A stretch of DNA of 64,000 nt from an uncultured Lachnospiraceae bacterium (lineage in GTDB: Bacteria; Bacillota; Clostridia; Lachnospirales; Lachnospiraceae), in the NCBI GenBank assembly GCA_902780385.1, contig CACZFF010000007.1, positions 1 through 64,000 on the forward strand. Reading direction: 5' to 3'. Below, one piece after another: positions 16,604 to 26,542 of this stretch. A program made the translations under genes and the position numbers. Under the pieces are notes generated by a model. It was not told the DNA's origin and did not search any database. It saw only the letters and a list, made by a program, of their open reading frames with translations. Every line of letters begins with the position of its first letter. Position 1 is the first letter of the stretch.

Positions 16604-19057
16604 ACGAAGACAGTTTATATAGCGGAGAAACCCAGCGTGGCGCGCGCCTTTGCCTCCGCGCTGGGCAAAAACTTCCGCAGCGCAGACGGATATATGGAGG
16701 CGGAGGACGCCATCGTCACCTGGTGCGTGGGACATCTTGTTTCCATGTCCTACCCGGATGCCTACGATGCCTCTCTCAAAAAGTGGTCCATGGCCACGAT
16801 CCCCTTCATTCCGTCCAAATACAAATATCAGGTGATCGACGGTGTAAAAAAGCAATTCGGCATCGTAAAGCGCATCCTGACAGACCCCCAGGTCGACAAG
16901 ATCTATATCTGCACGGACTCCGGGCGTGAGGGAGAGTATATCTACCGACTCGTCGCAGCCCAGGCAGGTGTAAAGGGCAAGCAGGAGCTCCGTGTCTGGA
17001 TTGATTCCCAGACAGAGGAGGAGATCCTGCGCGGGATCCGTGAGGCGAAGCCGTCCTCGGCCTATGATAATCTGGGCGCAGCAGCCTATCTGCGCGCACA
17101 GGAAGATTACCTGATGGGCATCAACTTTTCCCGTGCCCTGACCCTGCGCTACAGCGATGCCATGAGCCGGGCACTGGGAACAGAACATACGACCATCGCT
17201 GTGGGCCGCGTCATGACCTGTGTCCTCGGCATGGTGGTCAGGCGGGAGCGGGAGATCCGCTCCTTTGTTAAAACCCCCTTTTTCCGTATCCAGGCCGTGA
17301 TCACCCAGGCGGGCGCGCCGGAAGGCTCCCCTTCCTTTACTGCCCAGTGGCAGGCGGACGACAAGTCCATCTGCTTCGGCTCTCCCCGTCTTTATAAGGA
17401 CACCGGCTTTCTGCACAGGGAAGACGCGGAAAAGATGATCCTTTACCTGGCCGGAAAAGCCGAAGCGGACATTTTTGCAAAAAAAGAAACCGGAAAAGCG
17501 GAAACAGGCTTATCTGCTGTAAGCGGAGCCGGCAAAACAGACGCAGACACTTTAGCCGCAGACCAGCCCGGTAAAGAGAAAGCGGATCCGGCGGTCCTGC
17601 CGTCTGTTCTGGATGCGGCAGCGAGAAGCCGCAGTTCCATTCCGGCAGAGGTTTTTTCGGAAGCGGCACAGAGCCGTGTTCCTGCCGTGCTGGAACAGAT
17701 CCAGCGCAAAAAGGAAAAGAAAAACCCGCCTCTTCTCTATAATCTGGCGGAACTGCAGAATGACTGTTCTCGCTTTTTCAAGATCAGTCCTGACCAGACG
17801 CTGGCCGTCGCTCAGGAGCTTTATGAAAAAAAGCTGACGACCTATCCGCGCACGGATGCGCGTGTCCTGACGACGGCGGTCGCCAAAGAGATCGGCAAAA
17901 ACCTTCGCGGGATCTCGACCATCCAGATGTACCGGGATCTTCTTGTTCCGGTATTGGAGAGCGGATCCTGGAAAAAGATCGGCAAAACACGTTACACAAA
18001 CGACAAGGCGGTCACGGACCACTACGCCATCATCCCCACCGGAGAGGGACTCAAGGCTCTGCCTTCGCTCTCAAAACGTTCCAGGGATGTCTATGAACTG
18101 ATCGTACGCCGCTTTATTGCCATCTTTTATCCGCCGGCTGTCTACGACAGGGTGTCACTGACACTGCGGATCCGCACCGAAGCCTTCACGGCTTCCCTGC
18201 GCACCTGCGTGGAACGAGGATATCTCGACGCGCTGGAATATTCCTTTTTCCGAAAAAAGGACGCGCAGTCAGGACAGGAAGGACAGACCGGGCCGGAGGA
18301 CAGTGCTTTACAGACCGGTCTGCCGGAAGATCCCTCAAGGACCGGAGAAAAAGAGTCCAAAAAAACGGAAAGCCCGGCAGAAGGAATGGCCGCGGATGTC
18401 TCCGCCATGCCGGAATTCCTCAAGACAGCCAGAAAAGGAACCAGGCTCCAGGCAGGGCCTTTTTCCATCAGGGAAGGCGAAACGGCACCGCCCAAGCGCT
18501 ATACCTCAGGCAGTATGATCCTGGCCATGGAAAACGCGGGCCAGCTGATCGAAGAAGAGGAGCTTCGTGAACAGATCCGCGGCAGCGGGATCGGCACCAG
18601 CGCCACACGCGCGGAGATCCTCAAAAAGCTGTTCAACAACGATTATCTGCGTCTCAACAATAAGACGCAGGTCATCACACCGTCACAGACCGGAGAAATG
18701 ATCTTCGACACCTGCAGCTGTGCCCTCAAGCCTCTGCTGGACCCCCGGCTGACGGCCAGCTGGGAGCTCGGACTTACCCAGGTGGCGGAAGGCAGTGTGA
18801 CGAGTGCGGAATATACAGAAAAACTCAACAGTTTTATTATACGAAGGACCAATTATATCAAGGATACGGATTTCCACCGGATCCTGATTCAGCAGTACGC
18901 GCAGGATGCGGCCCTGTATCCGGAAAAAACGCAGGCAAAGAAAAGGCGCACGGCCTCAAAAAAGGCGGCTTCCGGATCCGCTGGGGGCGGTACACGGAAG
19001 CGCTCGTCCCGCAAGTCCGGCACAAAATCCGGCGCAAAAAGCACGAATTCAAATTAA
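16604..19057 (+). CDS. topB: DNA topoisomerase III-like type IA topoisomerase (apparent ACG start)
   Basis: Type IA topoisomerase that passes single strands and decatenates DNA. Reading from ACG 16604 gives T-KTVYIAEKPSVARAF, the normal TopB N-terminus with catalytic Glu8; GGAGGTG ends 4 nt before it. In-frame stop TAA at 16562 leaves no ATG, GTG or TTG before it. A GTG at 16637 would delete the AEKPS motif. Toprim has TDSGREGE (Asp105 kept; the usual second Asp is Gly). The active-site Tyr lies in TYPRTD (about 414). Two poorly conserved linkers (about 305-360 and 545-615) and a basic tail are present. Length would be 817 aa. The next gene starts 10 bp later. Confidence 0.85.
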   Translation, partial: TKTVYIAEKPSVARAFASALGKNFRSADGYMEAEDAIVTWCVGHLVSMSYPDAYDASLKKWSMATIPFIPSKYKYQVIDGVKKQFGIVKRILTDPQVDKIYICTDSGREGEYIYRLVAAQAGVKGKQELRVWIDSQTEEEILRGIREAKPSSAYDNLGAAAYLRAQEDYLMGINFSRALTLRYSDAMSRALGTEHTTIAVGRVMTCVLGMVVRREREIRSFVKTPFFRIQAVITQAGAPEGSPSFTAQWQADDKSICFGSPRLYKDTGFLHREDAEKMILYLAGKAEADIFAKKETGKAETGLSAVSGAGKTDADTLAADQPGKEKADPAVLPSVLDAAARSRSSIPAEVFSEAAQSRVPAVLEQIQRKKEKKNPPLLYNLAELQNDCSRFFKISPDQTLAVAQELYEKKLTTYPRTDARVLTTAVAKEIGKNLRGISTIQMYRDLLVPVLESGSWKKIGKTRYTNDKAVTDHYAIIPTGEGLKALPSLSKRSRDVYELIVRRFIAIFYPPAVYDRVSLTLRIRTEAFTASLRTCVERGYLDALEYSFFRKKDAQSGQEGQTGPEDSALQTGLPEDPSRTGEKESKKTESPAEGMAADVSAMPEFLKTARKGTRLQAGPFSIREGETAPPKRYTSGSMILAMENAGQLIEEEELREQIRGSGIGTSATRAEILKKLFNNDYLRLNNKTQVITPSQTGEMIFDTCSCALKPLLDPRLTASWELGLTQVAEGSVTSAEYTEKLNSFIIRRTNYIKDTDFHRILIQQYAQDAALYPEKTQAKKRRTASKKAASGSAGGGTRKRSSRKSGTKSGAKSTNSN

Positions 19058-19067
19058 GGAGGACCCT

Positions 19068-19748
19068 ATGCAGCTCAACGATTTTACCAATGAGAAGATT
19101 TTTGATCTCAATGAAACCATCGCGGCGGAACTCTTCAGAGAAACCACCTATGCCTGGGAAGTTCTTCCCATGATCAGTGATTTTATCCGCAGGATCGGCC
19201 CGACTCTTCCCGCAGACCGCTTTGAGCAGAGGGGAGAGGATATCTGGGTGGCAAAGAGTGCCACGGTCTTTGACAGCGCTTATATCGGCGGCCCCTGCAT
19301 CATCGATGAGGATGCGACCATCCGCCAGTGCGCTTTCATCCGCGGCAGCGCCATCGTCGGAAAAGGTACAACCGTCGGCAACTCCACTGAGCTCAAGAAT
19401 GTGATCCTCTTCAACAAGGTCGAGGTCCCTCACTACAACTATGTCGGCGACAGTGTTCTGGGCTTCCACGCACACATGGGTGCAGGCTCCATCACATCCA
19501 ATGTCAAAGCGGACAAGAAGAACGTCATGATCCACTGTGACGGAACACATACAGAGACCGGTCTGCGCAAGATCGGCGCCATTCTGGGCGACTGGGTGGA
19601 TGTCGGCTGCAATTCCGTTCTCAACCCCGGCAGCGTTGTCGGCCCCCACACCAACATCTATCCTCTTTCCATGATCCGCGGCGTGGTCCCCGCATGGCAT
19701 GTATACAAGGATAAAGACCATGTCGTAGAGAAGATCGTCGAGGAATGA
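19068..19748 (+). CDS. Left-handed beta-helix (GlmU C-domain-like) protein
   Basis: A 226-aa protein with hexapeptide-repeat pattern from about residue 65 (SATVFDSAYIGGPCIIDEDA) to 205, resembling the C-terminal acyltransferase half of GlmU and nucleotidyltransferase-linked beta-helices. The segments NYVGDSVLGFHAHMGAGSIT and NVKADKKNVMIHC match the GlmU acetyltransferase region. No nucleotidyltransferase domain is present. The start is ATG 19068 behind AAGGAGGACC; an upstream in-frame start would sit inside topB. It is probably an acyl- or acetyltransferase acting on a sugar nucleotide, but the substrate is unknown. Confidence 0.8.
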   Translation: MQLNDFTNEKIFDLNETIAAELFRETTYAWEVLPMISDFIRRIGPTLPADRFEQRGEDIWVAKSATVFDSAYIGGPCIIDEDATIRQCAFIRGSAIVGKGTTVGNSTELKNVILFNKVEVPHYNYVGDSVLGFHAHMGAGSITSNVKADKKNVMIHCDGTHTETGLRKIGAILGDWVDVGCNSVLNPGSVVGPHTNIYPLSMIRGVVPAWHVYKDKDHVVEKIVEE

Positions 19749-19788
19749 TCATTGCTATAGAGCCGTAAGCAGACGGATTACTTAAAAT

Positions 19789-21519
19789 ATGGGAGAATAT
19801 CATTCTTTATTTTCACTGGCGGGGATCCTTGTTCTGTTTGTGATCGTCACCCTGCTTTTGGGGATGCAGGAACGGAAGAGGACCCGCGGCAGATTGCTGC
19901 GTTCACTGCGTGAAGGCTTCGGCAGACCGTCTTCAAAAAAGATGGAGCCGGAGCGCTACGCCCAGGTTCCGCAGTACTTTCTGCACCACAAAGATGGATT
20001 CGGGATCGATGACATCACATGGAATGACCTGGATCTTGACCAGCTCTTTCATGTCATGGACAGCACCTGCAGCGCCTCGGGGGAGGAGTATCTCTACTAC
20101 CTTCTGCGCAGTCCTTCCATGCAGGCTCAGGATCCTGCCTTTACACAGGAACAATATGCATGGTTTGGCGGAGGCGCCCACGAAGAGGAGAGGATCCGGC
20201 TTCAGGAGATCCTCACGGAGCTCGGACATGCGGGACGCTATTCCCTGTATGATTATATCGATTTTACATCGGCACTGGGCACCCGCAGCAACCTCAAACA
20301 CTATATCGCTGCCGCCGCGCCTTTTGCGGCCTTCGGCCTGATGTTTGTGCACACCGGGATCGGCATCATCCTTCTCCTCGCGGTGTTTGCTTTTAACCTG
20401 GTGACCTATTTTAAGGAAAAGGGCCAGATCGCCCCCTATTACCAGGTGTTCAATTACATTCTGCGGCTTCTGGACTGCGCCCGTGCTCTGGAAAAGGAAA
20501 ACTGTCCCCCTTTTAAAGAGGAGACAGAACAGATTCCGGCCCTCTTAAAGGCTTTTTCCTCTTTCCGCAGAGGCTCTTCCTTCTTCCTGGGCAGCAGTGC
20601 GGGTGAGTCTGATCTTTTCGGACTCATTCTGGAATATGTCAGGATCCTTTTCCATCTGGACCTGATCAAATTCAACAGCATGCTGGCACAGCTGCGGGGC
20701 AGGCAGGAAGAGATCGACGCCCTTCTCACGGTCACCGGAAGGATCGATGCCATGATCAGCATTGTGTCCTGGCGGGAGACCCTTCCCTTTTATGCGGTCC
20801 CCCGCCTGGAAGACAAGGCGGCTTTTTCCGTACAGGAGCTCTATCATCCCCTGCTTGCCGAACCAGTCAGCAACAGCATCGAGGCAGTGCGCCCCATACT
20901 GCTGACCGGCTCAAACGCCTCCGGAAAATCCACTTTCCTGAAGGCGGCTGCTCTCTGCGCCCTCCTGTCACAGACGGTCGGCATTGCACCTGCAAAGAGC
21001 TATCGGGGATCCTGTTACCGGATCTTTACTTCCATGGCCCTCAGGGACAGCCTGCAGGACGGCGAGAGCTACTTTATCGTAGAGATCAAATCCCTGCGCA
21101 GGATTCTGGAGGCATCGGAAGACAGCCGGCCCGGGACAGCCCAGACCGGCACAGAGACCTGCAATCCAGTACTGTGCTGTATCGACGAGGTCCTTCGCGG
21201 GACCAACACTGTGGAGAGGATCGCGGCTTCAGCAGAGATCCTGCGCTGCTTTGCAAGGACGAAGACCCTCTGCTTTGCGGCCACACATGATCTCGAACTG
21301 ACCGGCCTTCTCGGAGATGTCTACGACAACTACCATTTCAGCGAGGAGATCGTGGACGGAGATGTCAGGTTCTCCTACAGGATCATGCCCGGACCGTCCA
21401 CATCCTGCAATGCCATCGCTCTTTTGAATGCCCTTGGCTATGACAAATCCATCGTCGAACAGGCCAGGGCGCGCGCTGACAGATTTCTCGCGGACGGCAC
21501 CTGGCAGCAGAGCATATAA
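19789..21519 (+). CDS. Membrane-anchored MutS-like ATPase
   Basis: A 576-aa protein with a MutS-type ATPase at the C-terminus: Walker A LTGSNASGKST (about 371-382), a MutS-like stretch MALRDSLQDGESYF, Walker B CIDEVLRGTNTVER and AATHDLELTG. There are no mismatch-recognition (FxE) or connector domains. Two hydrophobic regions, at about 7-24 and 180-208, suggest the N-terminal half sits in the membrane. Related MutS-family proteins of this design occur in Firmicutes with no settled function. It is separate from the true mutS at 32164. It lies between the beta-helix gene and the RNase H-dUTPase gene. Confidence 0.85.
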   Translation: MGEYHSLFSLAGILVLFVIVTLLLGMQERKRTRGRLLRSLREGFGRPSSKKMEPERYAQVPQYFLHHKDGFGIDDITWNDLDLDQLFHVMDSTCSASGEEYLYYLLRSPSMQAQDPAFTQEQYAWFGGGAHEEERIRLQEILTELGHAGRYSLYDYIDFTSALGTRSNLKHYIAAAAPFAAFGLMFVHTGIGIILLLAVFAFNLVTYFKEKGQIAPYYQVFNYILRLLDCARALEKENCPPFKEETEQIPALLKAFSSFRRGSSFFLGSSAGESDLFGLILEYVRILFHLDLIKFNSMLAQLRGRQEEIDALLTVTGRIDAMISIVSWRETLPFYAVPRLEDKAAFSVQELYHPLLAEPVSNSIEAVRPILLTGSNASGKSTFLKAAALCALLSQTVGIAPAKSYRGSCYRIFTSMALRDSLQDGESYFIVEIKSLRRILEASEDSRPGTAQTGTETCNPVLCCIDEVLRGTNTVERIAASAEILRCFARTKTLCFAATHDLELTGLLGDVYDNYHFSEEIVDGDVRFSYRIMPGPSTSCNAIALLNALGYDKSIVEQARARADRFLADGTWQQSI

Positions 21520-21627
21520 AAGTTTCATCCTGCCGCTGAGCAGAGCAAGTCAGTGATAGTAAATGCAGGTCAGTGATTGCGTCAGGCAGGCAGACATATT
21601 TACGGGCACATGCCCATGAACACAATT

Positions 21628-22797
21628 ATGAAAGTTATTATTTTTACAGATGGCGCCGCCCGCGGAAATCCGGACGGCCCCGGCGGATACGGCGCGATCA
21701 TCCGGATCAAAAATACAGAGGGGAAGATCCTGGAGAAGGAGCTCTCCGGCGGATACCCGCATACAACCAACAACCGCATGGAACTCATGGGTGTCATTGC
21801 CGCTCTGGAAGAGATCGGACGCCTGGGCGAGCCCTGCCAGGGCCTGATCTATTCGGATTCCCGCTACGTCGTGGACGCTTTTGAAAAACACTGGATTACA
21901 AACTGGAAAAAGAACGGCTGGGTCACTGCCTCCAAAACACCTGTCAAAAACCAGGATCTGTGGACGCGGCTTCTCGATGCCATCGCCCCCCACAAAATAA
22001 GCTTCAGATGGGTAAAAGGTCATGACGACCATCCGGAAAATGAGCGCTGCGACAAGCTGGCGACAAGTGCTGCCGACAAAGTAGGCTGGAGTCTGGATGA
22101 CAGCGCAGAGCCCTTCAGCCGGGTTTCGGACTGGTTTGAGCCGGGCGAGAGCAATGCATCCGCTTCGGCAGATGCAGCCGGGGATACTTATGCGGCTCCC
22201 TCAGCCTCTGAAACCGGGAAAAAAGAAGTGGCCGCTGCTGCCTTATCCGGACCCATGAAAAAACAGTTGTCCACTTCTGCGTCATCCGGCAAAGGAAAAA
22301 AAGAGGCGGATGCTTCTGTATCTTGGGAAACCGGGAGCTATCATCCTGCGGAAGCCGAGCCCGCACAGAAGATCAGGATCCGCTATCTGAGCGACAAGAT
22401 CGAGAAGCTGCAGCCTCCGACCAACAGCGCCAACTGGATCGACCTTCGCGCCGCGGAGGATGTCGAGCTCAAAAAAGGCGATTTTCGTCTGATCAGCCTG
22501 GGTGTGGCCATGAAGCTGCCTGAAGGCTATGAGGCTCACATCGTTCCCCGCAGCAGTACCTACAAAAATTTCGGGATCATCCAGGCCAACCACCACGGTG
22601 TGGTCGACAACGCCTACTGCGGTGACGGGGACTTGTGGAGAATGCCCGTCATTGCCATGCGCGACACGCAGATCCATATCAACGACAGGATCTGCCAGTT
22701 CCGCATCGAGCGGCGCCAGCCGGATATTATTTTCGAAGAAGTGGATCACCTGGAAAGCGAGGACCGAGGCGGCTTCGGTTCCACAGGTGTACAGTGA
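21628..22797 (+). CDS. Fused RNase HI and dUTPase
   Basis: One frame carries two enzymes. With start ATG 21628 (389 aa), residues 1-155 are RNase HI: Asp8 in [10 protein letters not shown], Glu52 in NNRMEL, Asp77 in YSDSRYV, His132 and Asp142 in the [16 protein letters not shown] block, so all catalytic residues are present. Residues about 165-247 are a Ser/Ala/Lys-rich linker. From 248 a trimeric-type dUTPase follows: [34 protein letters not shown] and RGGFGSTG, the five motifs in order. ATG codons at 21610 and 21616 are also in frame, and no start has a clear ribosome site. The protein would remove ribonucleotides and keep dUTP low. Confidence 0.9.
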   Translation: MKVIIFTDGAARGNPDGPGGYGAIIRIKNTEGKILEKELSGGYPHTTNNRMELMGVIAALEEIGRLGEPCQGLIYSDSRYVVDAFEKHWITNWKKNGWVTASKTPVKNQDLWTRLLDAIAPHKISFRWVKGHDDHPENERCDKLATSAADKVGWSLDDSAEPFSRVSDWFEPGESNASASADAAGDTYAAPSASETGKKEVAAAALSGPMKKQLSTSASSGKGKKEADASVSWETGSYHPAEAEPAQKIRIRYLSDKIEKLQPPTNSANWIDLRAAEDVELKKGDFRLISLGVAMKLPEGYEAHIVPRSSTYKNFGIIQANHHGVVDNAYCGDGDLWRMPVIAMRDTQIHINDRICQFRIERRQPDIIFEEVDHLESEDRGGFGSTGVQ

Positions 22798-22849
22798 ATA
22801 TAAGATTTAAGTAACCGTTAATTTTATACTATTAATTGGAGCTAAAAAT

Positions 22850-24295
22850 ATGAAAATCAGAACCAGATACGCCCCCAGTCCCACCGGACGCATGCACGTC
22901 GGAAACCTGCGCACAGCACTTTACGCCTATCTGATCGCCAAACATGAAGGCGGCGATTTTATCCTTCGTATCGAAGATACAGACCAGGTACGCCAGGTCG
23001 AAGGCGCAGTGGAGATCATCAACCGCACACTCGAAGAGACCAGACTGATCCCCGACGAGAGTCCCGACAAGGACGGCGGTGTCGGCCCCTATGTGCAGAG
23101 CGAACGTGTCGCAGCAGGTATTTACATGAAATACGCCAAAGAGCTGATCGACAAGGGCGAGGCATATTACTGCTTCTGTACGCCGGAGCGTCTGGCCACT
23201 CTGACACAGACCATTGAAGGCAAGGAGATCAACGTTTACGACAAGCACTGCCTGCATCTGTCTAAAGAAGAGATCGAAAAAAACCTCGCAGAGGGCAAAC
23301 CTTTTGTTATCCGTCAGAACAATCCTCAGGAGGGAACGACCACCTTTACGGATGAGCTCTACGGAGATGTCACGGTCGAAAATAAGGAACTCGACGACAT
23401 GATCCTGATCAAGTCCGACGGCTATCCCACCTACAACTTCGCCAATGTGGTCGATGACCATCTGATGGGCATCACCCATGTCATCCGCGGCAATGAATAT
23501 ATTTCCTCGACGCCCAAGTACAATCGTCTCTACGAGGCCTTCGGCTGGGAGATCCCCAAATATATCCACTGCCCGCTGATCACCGATGAGGACCACCACA
23601 AGCTCTCCAAGCGCAGCGGACACTCCTCCTATGAAGACCTGATCGAGCAGGGCTTTGTCTCCGAGGCAGTTGTCAACTTCATCGCTCTGCTTGGCTGGTC
23701 TCCCGACAGCGACCGCGAGATCTTCTCCCTCGAGGAGCTTGTGGAGCAGTTCGACTATCACCGCATGGGACGCTCCCCCTCTGTCTTCGATTACACAAAG
23801 CTCCGCTGGATGAACGGTGAGTACCTCAAGGCAATGGATCCCGACGCTTTCTTTGTACAGGCAGAGCCCTGGCTCAAGAAGGCCATCACAAAGGATCTGG
23901 ATCTTCGCAAGATCTCCGAGATGGTACGCACACGTATCGAGATCTGGCCCGACATCCCGGATATGGTATCCTTCTTTGAAGAACTTCCGGATTATGATGT
24001 TGAGCTCTATCGCCACAAAAAGATGAAGACCAATCCCGAGACGGCCCTCACTGTCCTCAGGGAAGTACTGCCTGTTCTCGAGGCGCAGGAGTCATGGACC
24101 AACGATGATCTCTTCGCCGCCCTCAAGACCTTTATTCAGGAAAAAGGCTACAAGAACGGCTATGTCCTGTGGCCCGTGCGGATTGCAGTGTCAGGAAAGA
24201 GCGTCACTCCTGCCGGTGCCACTGAGATCCTCGAGATCCTGGGCAAAGAGGAGTCCCTCTCCAGGCTCCGTAAGTCCATCGATATGCTTTCCTGA
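22850..24295 (+). CDS. gltX: Glutamyl-tRNA synthetase
   Basis: Class I aminoacyl-tRNA synthetase that charges tRNA-Glu. It is full length (481 aa). The HIGH-type motif appears as [18 protein letters not shown] (7-24), and the KMSKS-type motif as [15 protein letters not shown]-like binding residues appear as RIEDTDQVR. The C-terminal anticodon-binding domain is present to the end. TTGGAGC precedes the ATG. A 13-bp direct duplication (CACCTTGACCAGA at 24310 and 24323) lies between its stop and the helicase gene. Confidence 0.97.
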   Translation: MKIRTRYAPSPTGRMHVGNLRTALYAYLIAKHEGGDFILRIEDTDQVRQVEGAVEIINRTLEETRLIPDESPDKDGGVGPYVQSERVAAGIYMKYAKELIDKGEAYYCFCTPERLATLTQTIEGKEINVYDKHCLHLSKEEIEKNLAEGKPFVIRQNNPQEGTTTFTDELYGDVTVENKELDDMILIKSDGYPTYNFANVVDDHLMGITHVIRGNEYISSTPKYNRLYEAFGWEIPKYIHCPLITDEDHHKLSKRSGHSSYEDLIEQGFVSEAVVNFIALLGWSPDSDREIFSLEELVEQFDYHRMGRSPSVFDYTKLRWMNGEYLKAMDPDAFFVQAEPWLKKAITKDLDLRKISEMVRTRIEIWPDIPDMVSFFEELPDYDVELYRHKKMKTNPETALTVLREVLPVLEAQESWTNDDLFAALKTFIQEKGYKNGYVLWPVRIAVSGKSVTPAGATEILEILGKEESLSRLRKSIDMLS

Positions 24296-24366
24296 TCAGA
24301 CTCCTTGGGCACCTTGACCAGACACCTTGACCAGACACAAATCAAAGAGACAGAGGTTACATTCTG

Positions 24367-26310
24367 ATGTCAGAAAAACCGATACGGAAACAAGGGGATA
24401 ACGACCGTTTTTTCCGAGAGGCGCAGACTGGACACAGAAATGAACTGAAGACTGATCCGGCACAGGACACCGCCATCCATTATGGGGCGGGGCCCTGTGC
24501 CGTTATTGCAGGACCCGGCAGCGGAAAGACATTCGTTCTGGTACAGCGTATCCGCTATCTGATCGAAGAGAAGGGCGTTGATCCATCCTCCATACTGGTC
24601 CTCACATTTTCCCGGGCGGCTGCGGCACAAATGCGCAGGCGCTTTTTGCATTCCTGCCCGCACCCGGAAACGGTTTTCGGTACATTTCATTCTGTTTTTC
24701 TGCGCATCCTCCAGGAATCCTCCCGGGAAAAATACAGCCTTGCGGATCCAAAGGCCAAACAGAGATACCTGCAGCATCTTTGTGATCTGCGGCCGGCTTT
24801 TCTGCCGGAAAAAACAAGTCCTGAAGAGCTGCAGCTTCTGATCAGCCGCTTTAAAAACGGTCTTCCCTGCACACAGGAATGGATTCCGGAACTCATACGG
24901 ACCTACGATGCTTATATGCAGGGGAGGGGATGGCTGGACTTTGATGATATGATCCTGCGCTGCCAAAGCCTCCTCATGGAGCGCCCGGACATACTCCGGA
25001 TGTGGAGAGAGCGCTTCAGGTGGATTCTGGTGGACGAATTTCAGGATGTCAGTCCCGCCCAGTATCAGGTACTTGCCCTCCTTGCCGCCCCGGCAGACAA
25101 TCTTTTTATAGTGGGGGATGATGATCAGTCCATCTACGGATTCCGCGGAGCAGATTCCCTGATGATGAAGCGCTTTTTGGCTGATTTTATCCATAACAGG
25201 GAGGACGCGGAGGAGCACACTGTATTTCTCACGACCAATTACAGGTGCGCCGGCAGCATTCTGGAGGCCGCAGCCGGTCTGATCAGGCACAATAAAAACA
25301 GGATCGACAAGAATTTCAGGAAGGGGAGCAGCCTGCAGGGGGCTTTTTCCTGCAAGCCCTTTTCCGACCGCAGGCTGGAATACCGGTTTGTGGCAGAAGA
25401 GCTTGCACAGATGACAGAGGAAGAGAGAGGGCGCACTGCGGTGATATTCCGAACTCACGGCGCAGCGCAGCAGTTTGTGCAGACTCTTAATGAATACGGA
25501 ATTCCGGTGCCTGCGGCGGCCCGGGGACATAGAAAGAACATGGTTACCGACAAAACAAGGATTCTGCAGGATCTGGCGGCCTACTACAGGGCGGCAGAGG
25601 GTCTGGAAAAAGGTGTAAAGGACGCGTTTTCCCCCAAAAGCGCAGGCCGCGGGACAGGTTGCATCTGCCGGGAGGATCTTCTCAGGATCATGAACCGGCC
25701 GGAACGCTTCCTGTCAGGCAGCTTTCTGCCGTTTGAATATATGACCAGAGAAGAACTGACGGAGCATGCCGGATTTGAGAAAAATACTGTCGGGGAACTG
25801 ATCCGCGACCTTCAGGTGCTGCATTCCCTGTCGCCTTCTTTTTCCATGCGCTATCTTCTGTATTCCATCGGATACGGAAAATATGCTCTGTCCGTCTACA
25901 AAGAGGCCGGCAGCATTCTGGAGCAATTGTATGAGGAGGCCGCGGACTTTCATTTCCTGAGCCAGTGGACCGTGAAACTGGAGGAAATGCTGAGGGCCTC
26001 CATGCAGCCTGCAGAGGAGCAGCGCCCGTCCCCGGACATGCGGTCTGCAGTCCAGGTGCTCACCATGCATGCCTGTAAAGGGCTGGAGTTTGATAACGTT
26101 TTTATCCCGGATGTCAATGAGGGCAGTATTCCCTCAAAGCGGTCCTGGACACCGGATCAGGTGGAAGAGGAGAGACGGCTCTTATATGTTGCCATGACGC
26201 GCGCCAGATGCTCGCTGACCCTGACATACCTGGAGGGAACTGCGGACCGCCCCGCCACCCCTTCCAGATTCCTGCAGCCTTTCCTTTCCCCTCACGGATC
26301 AGGTATGTGA
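24367..26310 (+). CDS. UvrD/PcrA-like superfamily 1 DNA helicase
   Basis: A 647-aa SF1A helicase with all motifs in order: Walker A AGPGSGKTF, ILVLTFSRAAAAQM (Ia), WILVDEFQDVSPAQ (II), VGDDDQSIYGFRGAD (III), LTTNYRC (IV), LTMHACKGLEFDNVFIPDVN (V) and LLYVAMTRAR (VI). It is shorter than UvrD (about 720 aa) and lacks the C-terminal extension. The gene is rich in AGG and other minor codons compared with its neighbours gltX and asd, but I see no mobile-element borders. It is probably a repair or recombination helicase; which one is not decided by sequence. Confidence 0.88.
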   Translation: MSEKPIRKQGDNDRFFREAQTGHRNELKTDPAQDTAIHYGAGPCAVIAGPGSGKTFVLVQRIRYLIEEKGVDPSSILVLTFSRAAAAQMRRRFLHSCPHPETVFGTFHSVFLRILQESSREKYSLADPKAKQRYLQHLCDLRPAFLPEKTSPEELQLLISRFKNGLPCTQEWIPELIRTYDAYMQGRGWLDFDDMILRCQSLLMERPDILRMWRERFRWILVDEFQDVSPAQYQVLALLAAPADNLFIVGDDDQSIYGFRGADSLMMKRFLADFIHNREDAEEHTVFLTTNYRCAGSILEAAAGLIRHNKNRIDKNFRKGSSLQGAFSCKPFSDRRLEYRFVAEELAQMTEEERGRTAVIFRTHGAAQQFVQTLNEYGIPVPAAARGHRKNMVTDKTRILQDLAAYYRAAEGLEKGVKDAFSPKSAGRGTGCICREDLLRIMNRPERFLSGSFLPFEYMTREELTEHAGFEKNTVGELIRDLQVLHSLSPSFSMRYLLYSIGYGKYALSVYKEAGSILEQLYEEAADFHFLSQWTVKLEEMLRASMQPAEEQRPSPDMRSAVQVLTMHACKGLEFDNVFIPDVNEGSIPSKRSWTPDQVEEERRLLYVAMTRARCSLTLTYLEGTADRPATPSRFLQPFLSPHGSGM

Positions 26311-26431
26311 GAGGCTTGTAACCTGCTGCCTTCCGCCGGCCGTATTGCAGCCGCATTTCGAGCTGATGTATTTCAGCCTTCTGTATTTCACCAGGGTCAG
26401 CAGCCGTATTTCAAGCAAAGCCCTGTAAGCC

Positions 26432-26461
26432 TTGCAATTGTATGCATTTGCAAATTATGAT
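26432..26461 (+). promoter_or_regulatory. Possible promoter of the GlgX-like gene
   Basis: TTGCAA (26432-26437) and TATGAT (26456-26461) are 18 bp apart in a short AT-rich patch. Weak, consensus only. The remaining 26311-26430 shows nothing beyond short repeats of GTATTTCA. Confidence 0.35.
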
Positions 26462-26542
26462 AAAATAATTTGTAATTTGCTTTTTGGGAGAGACGATAAT
26501 AGATAACATGCTTTCTTTACGTTCATGAAGGAGGTTCCCGCT

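Noticed and set aside
16637..16639. GTG 16637 as the start of topB
   Set aside because: It would remove the conserved AEKPS motif with the catalytic Glu and has no ribosome site, while ACG 16604 has both. It stays as the fallback if ACG is not used.
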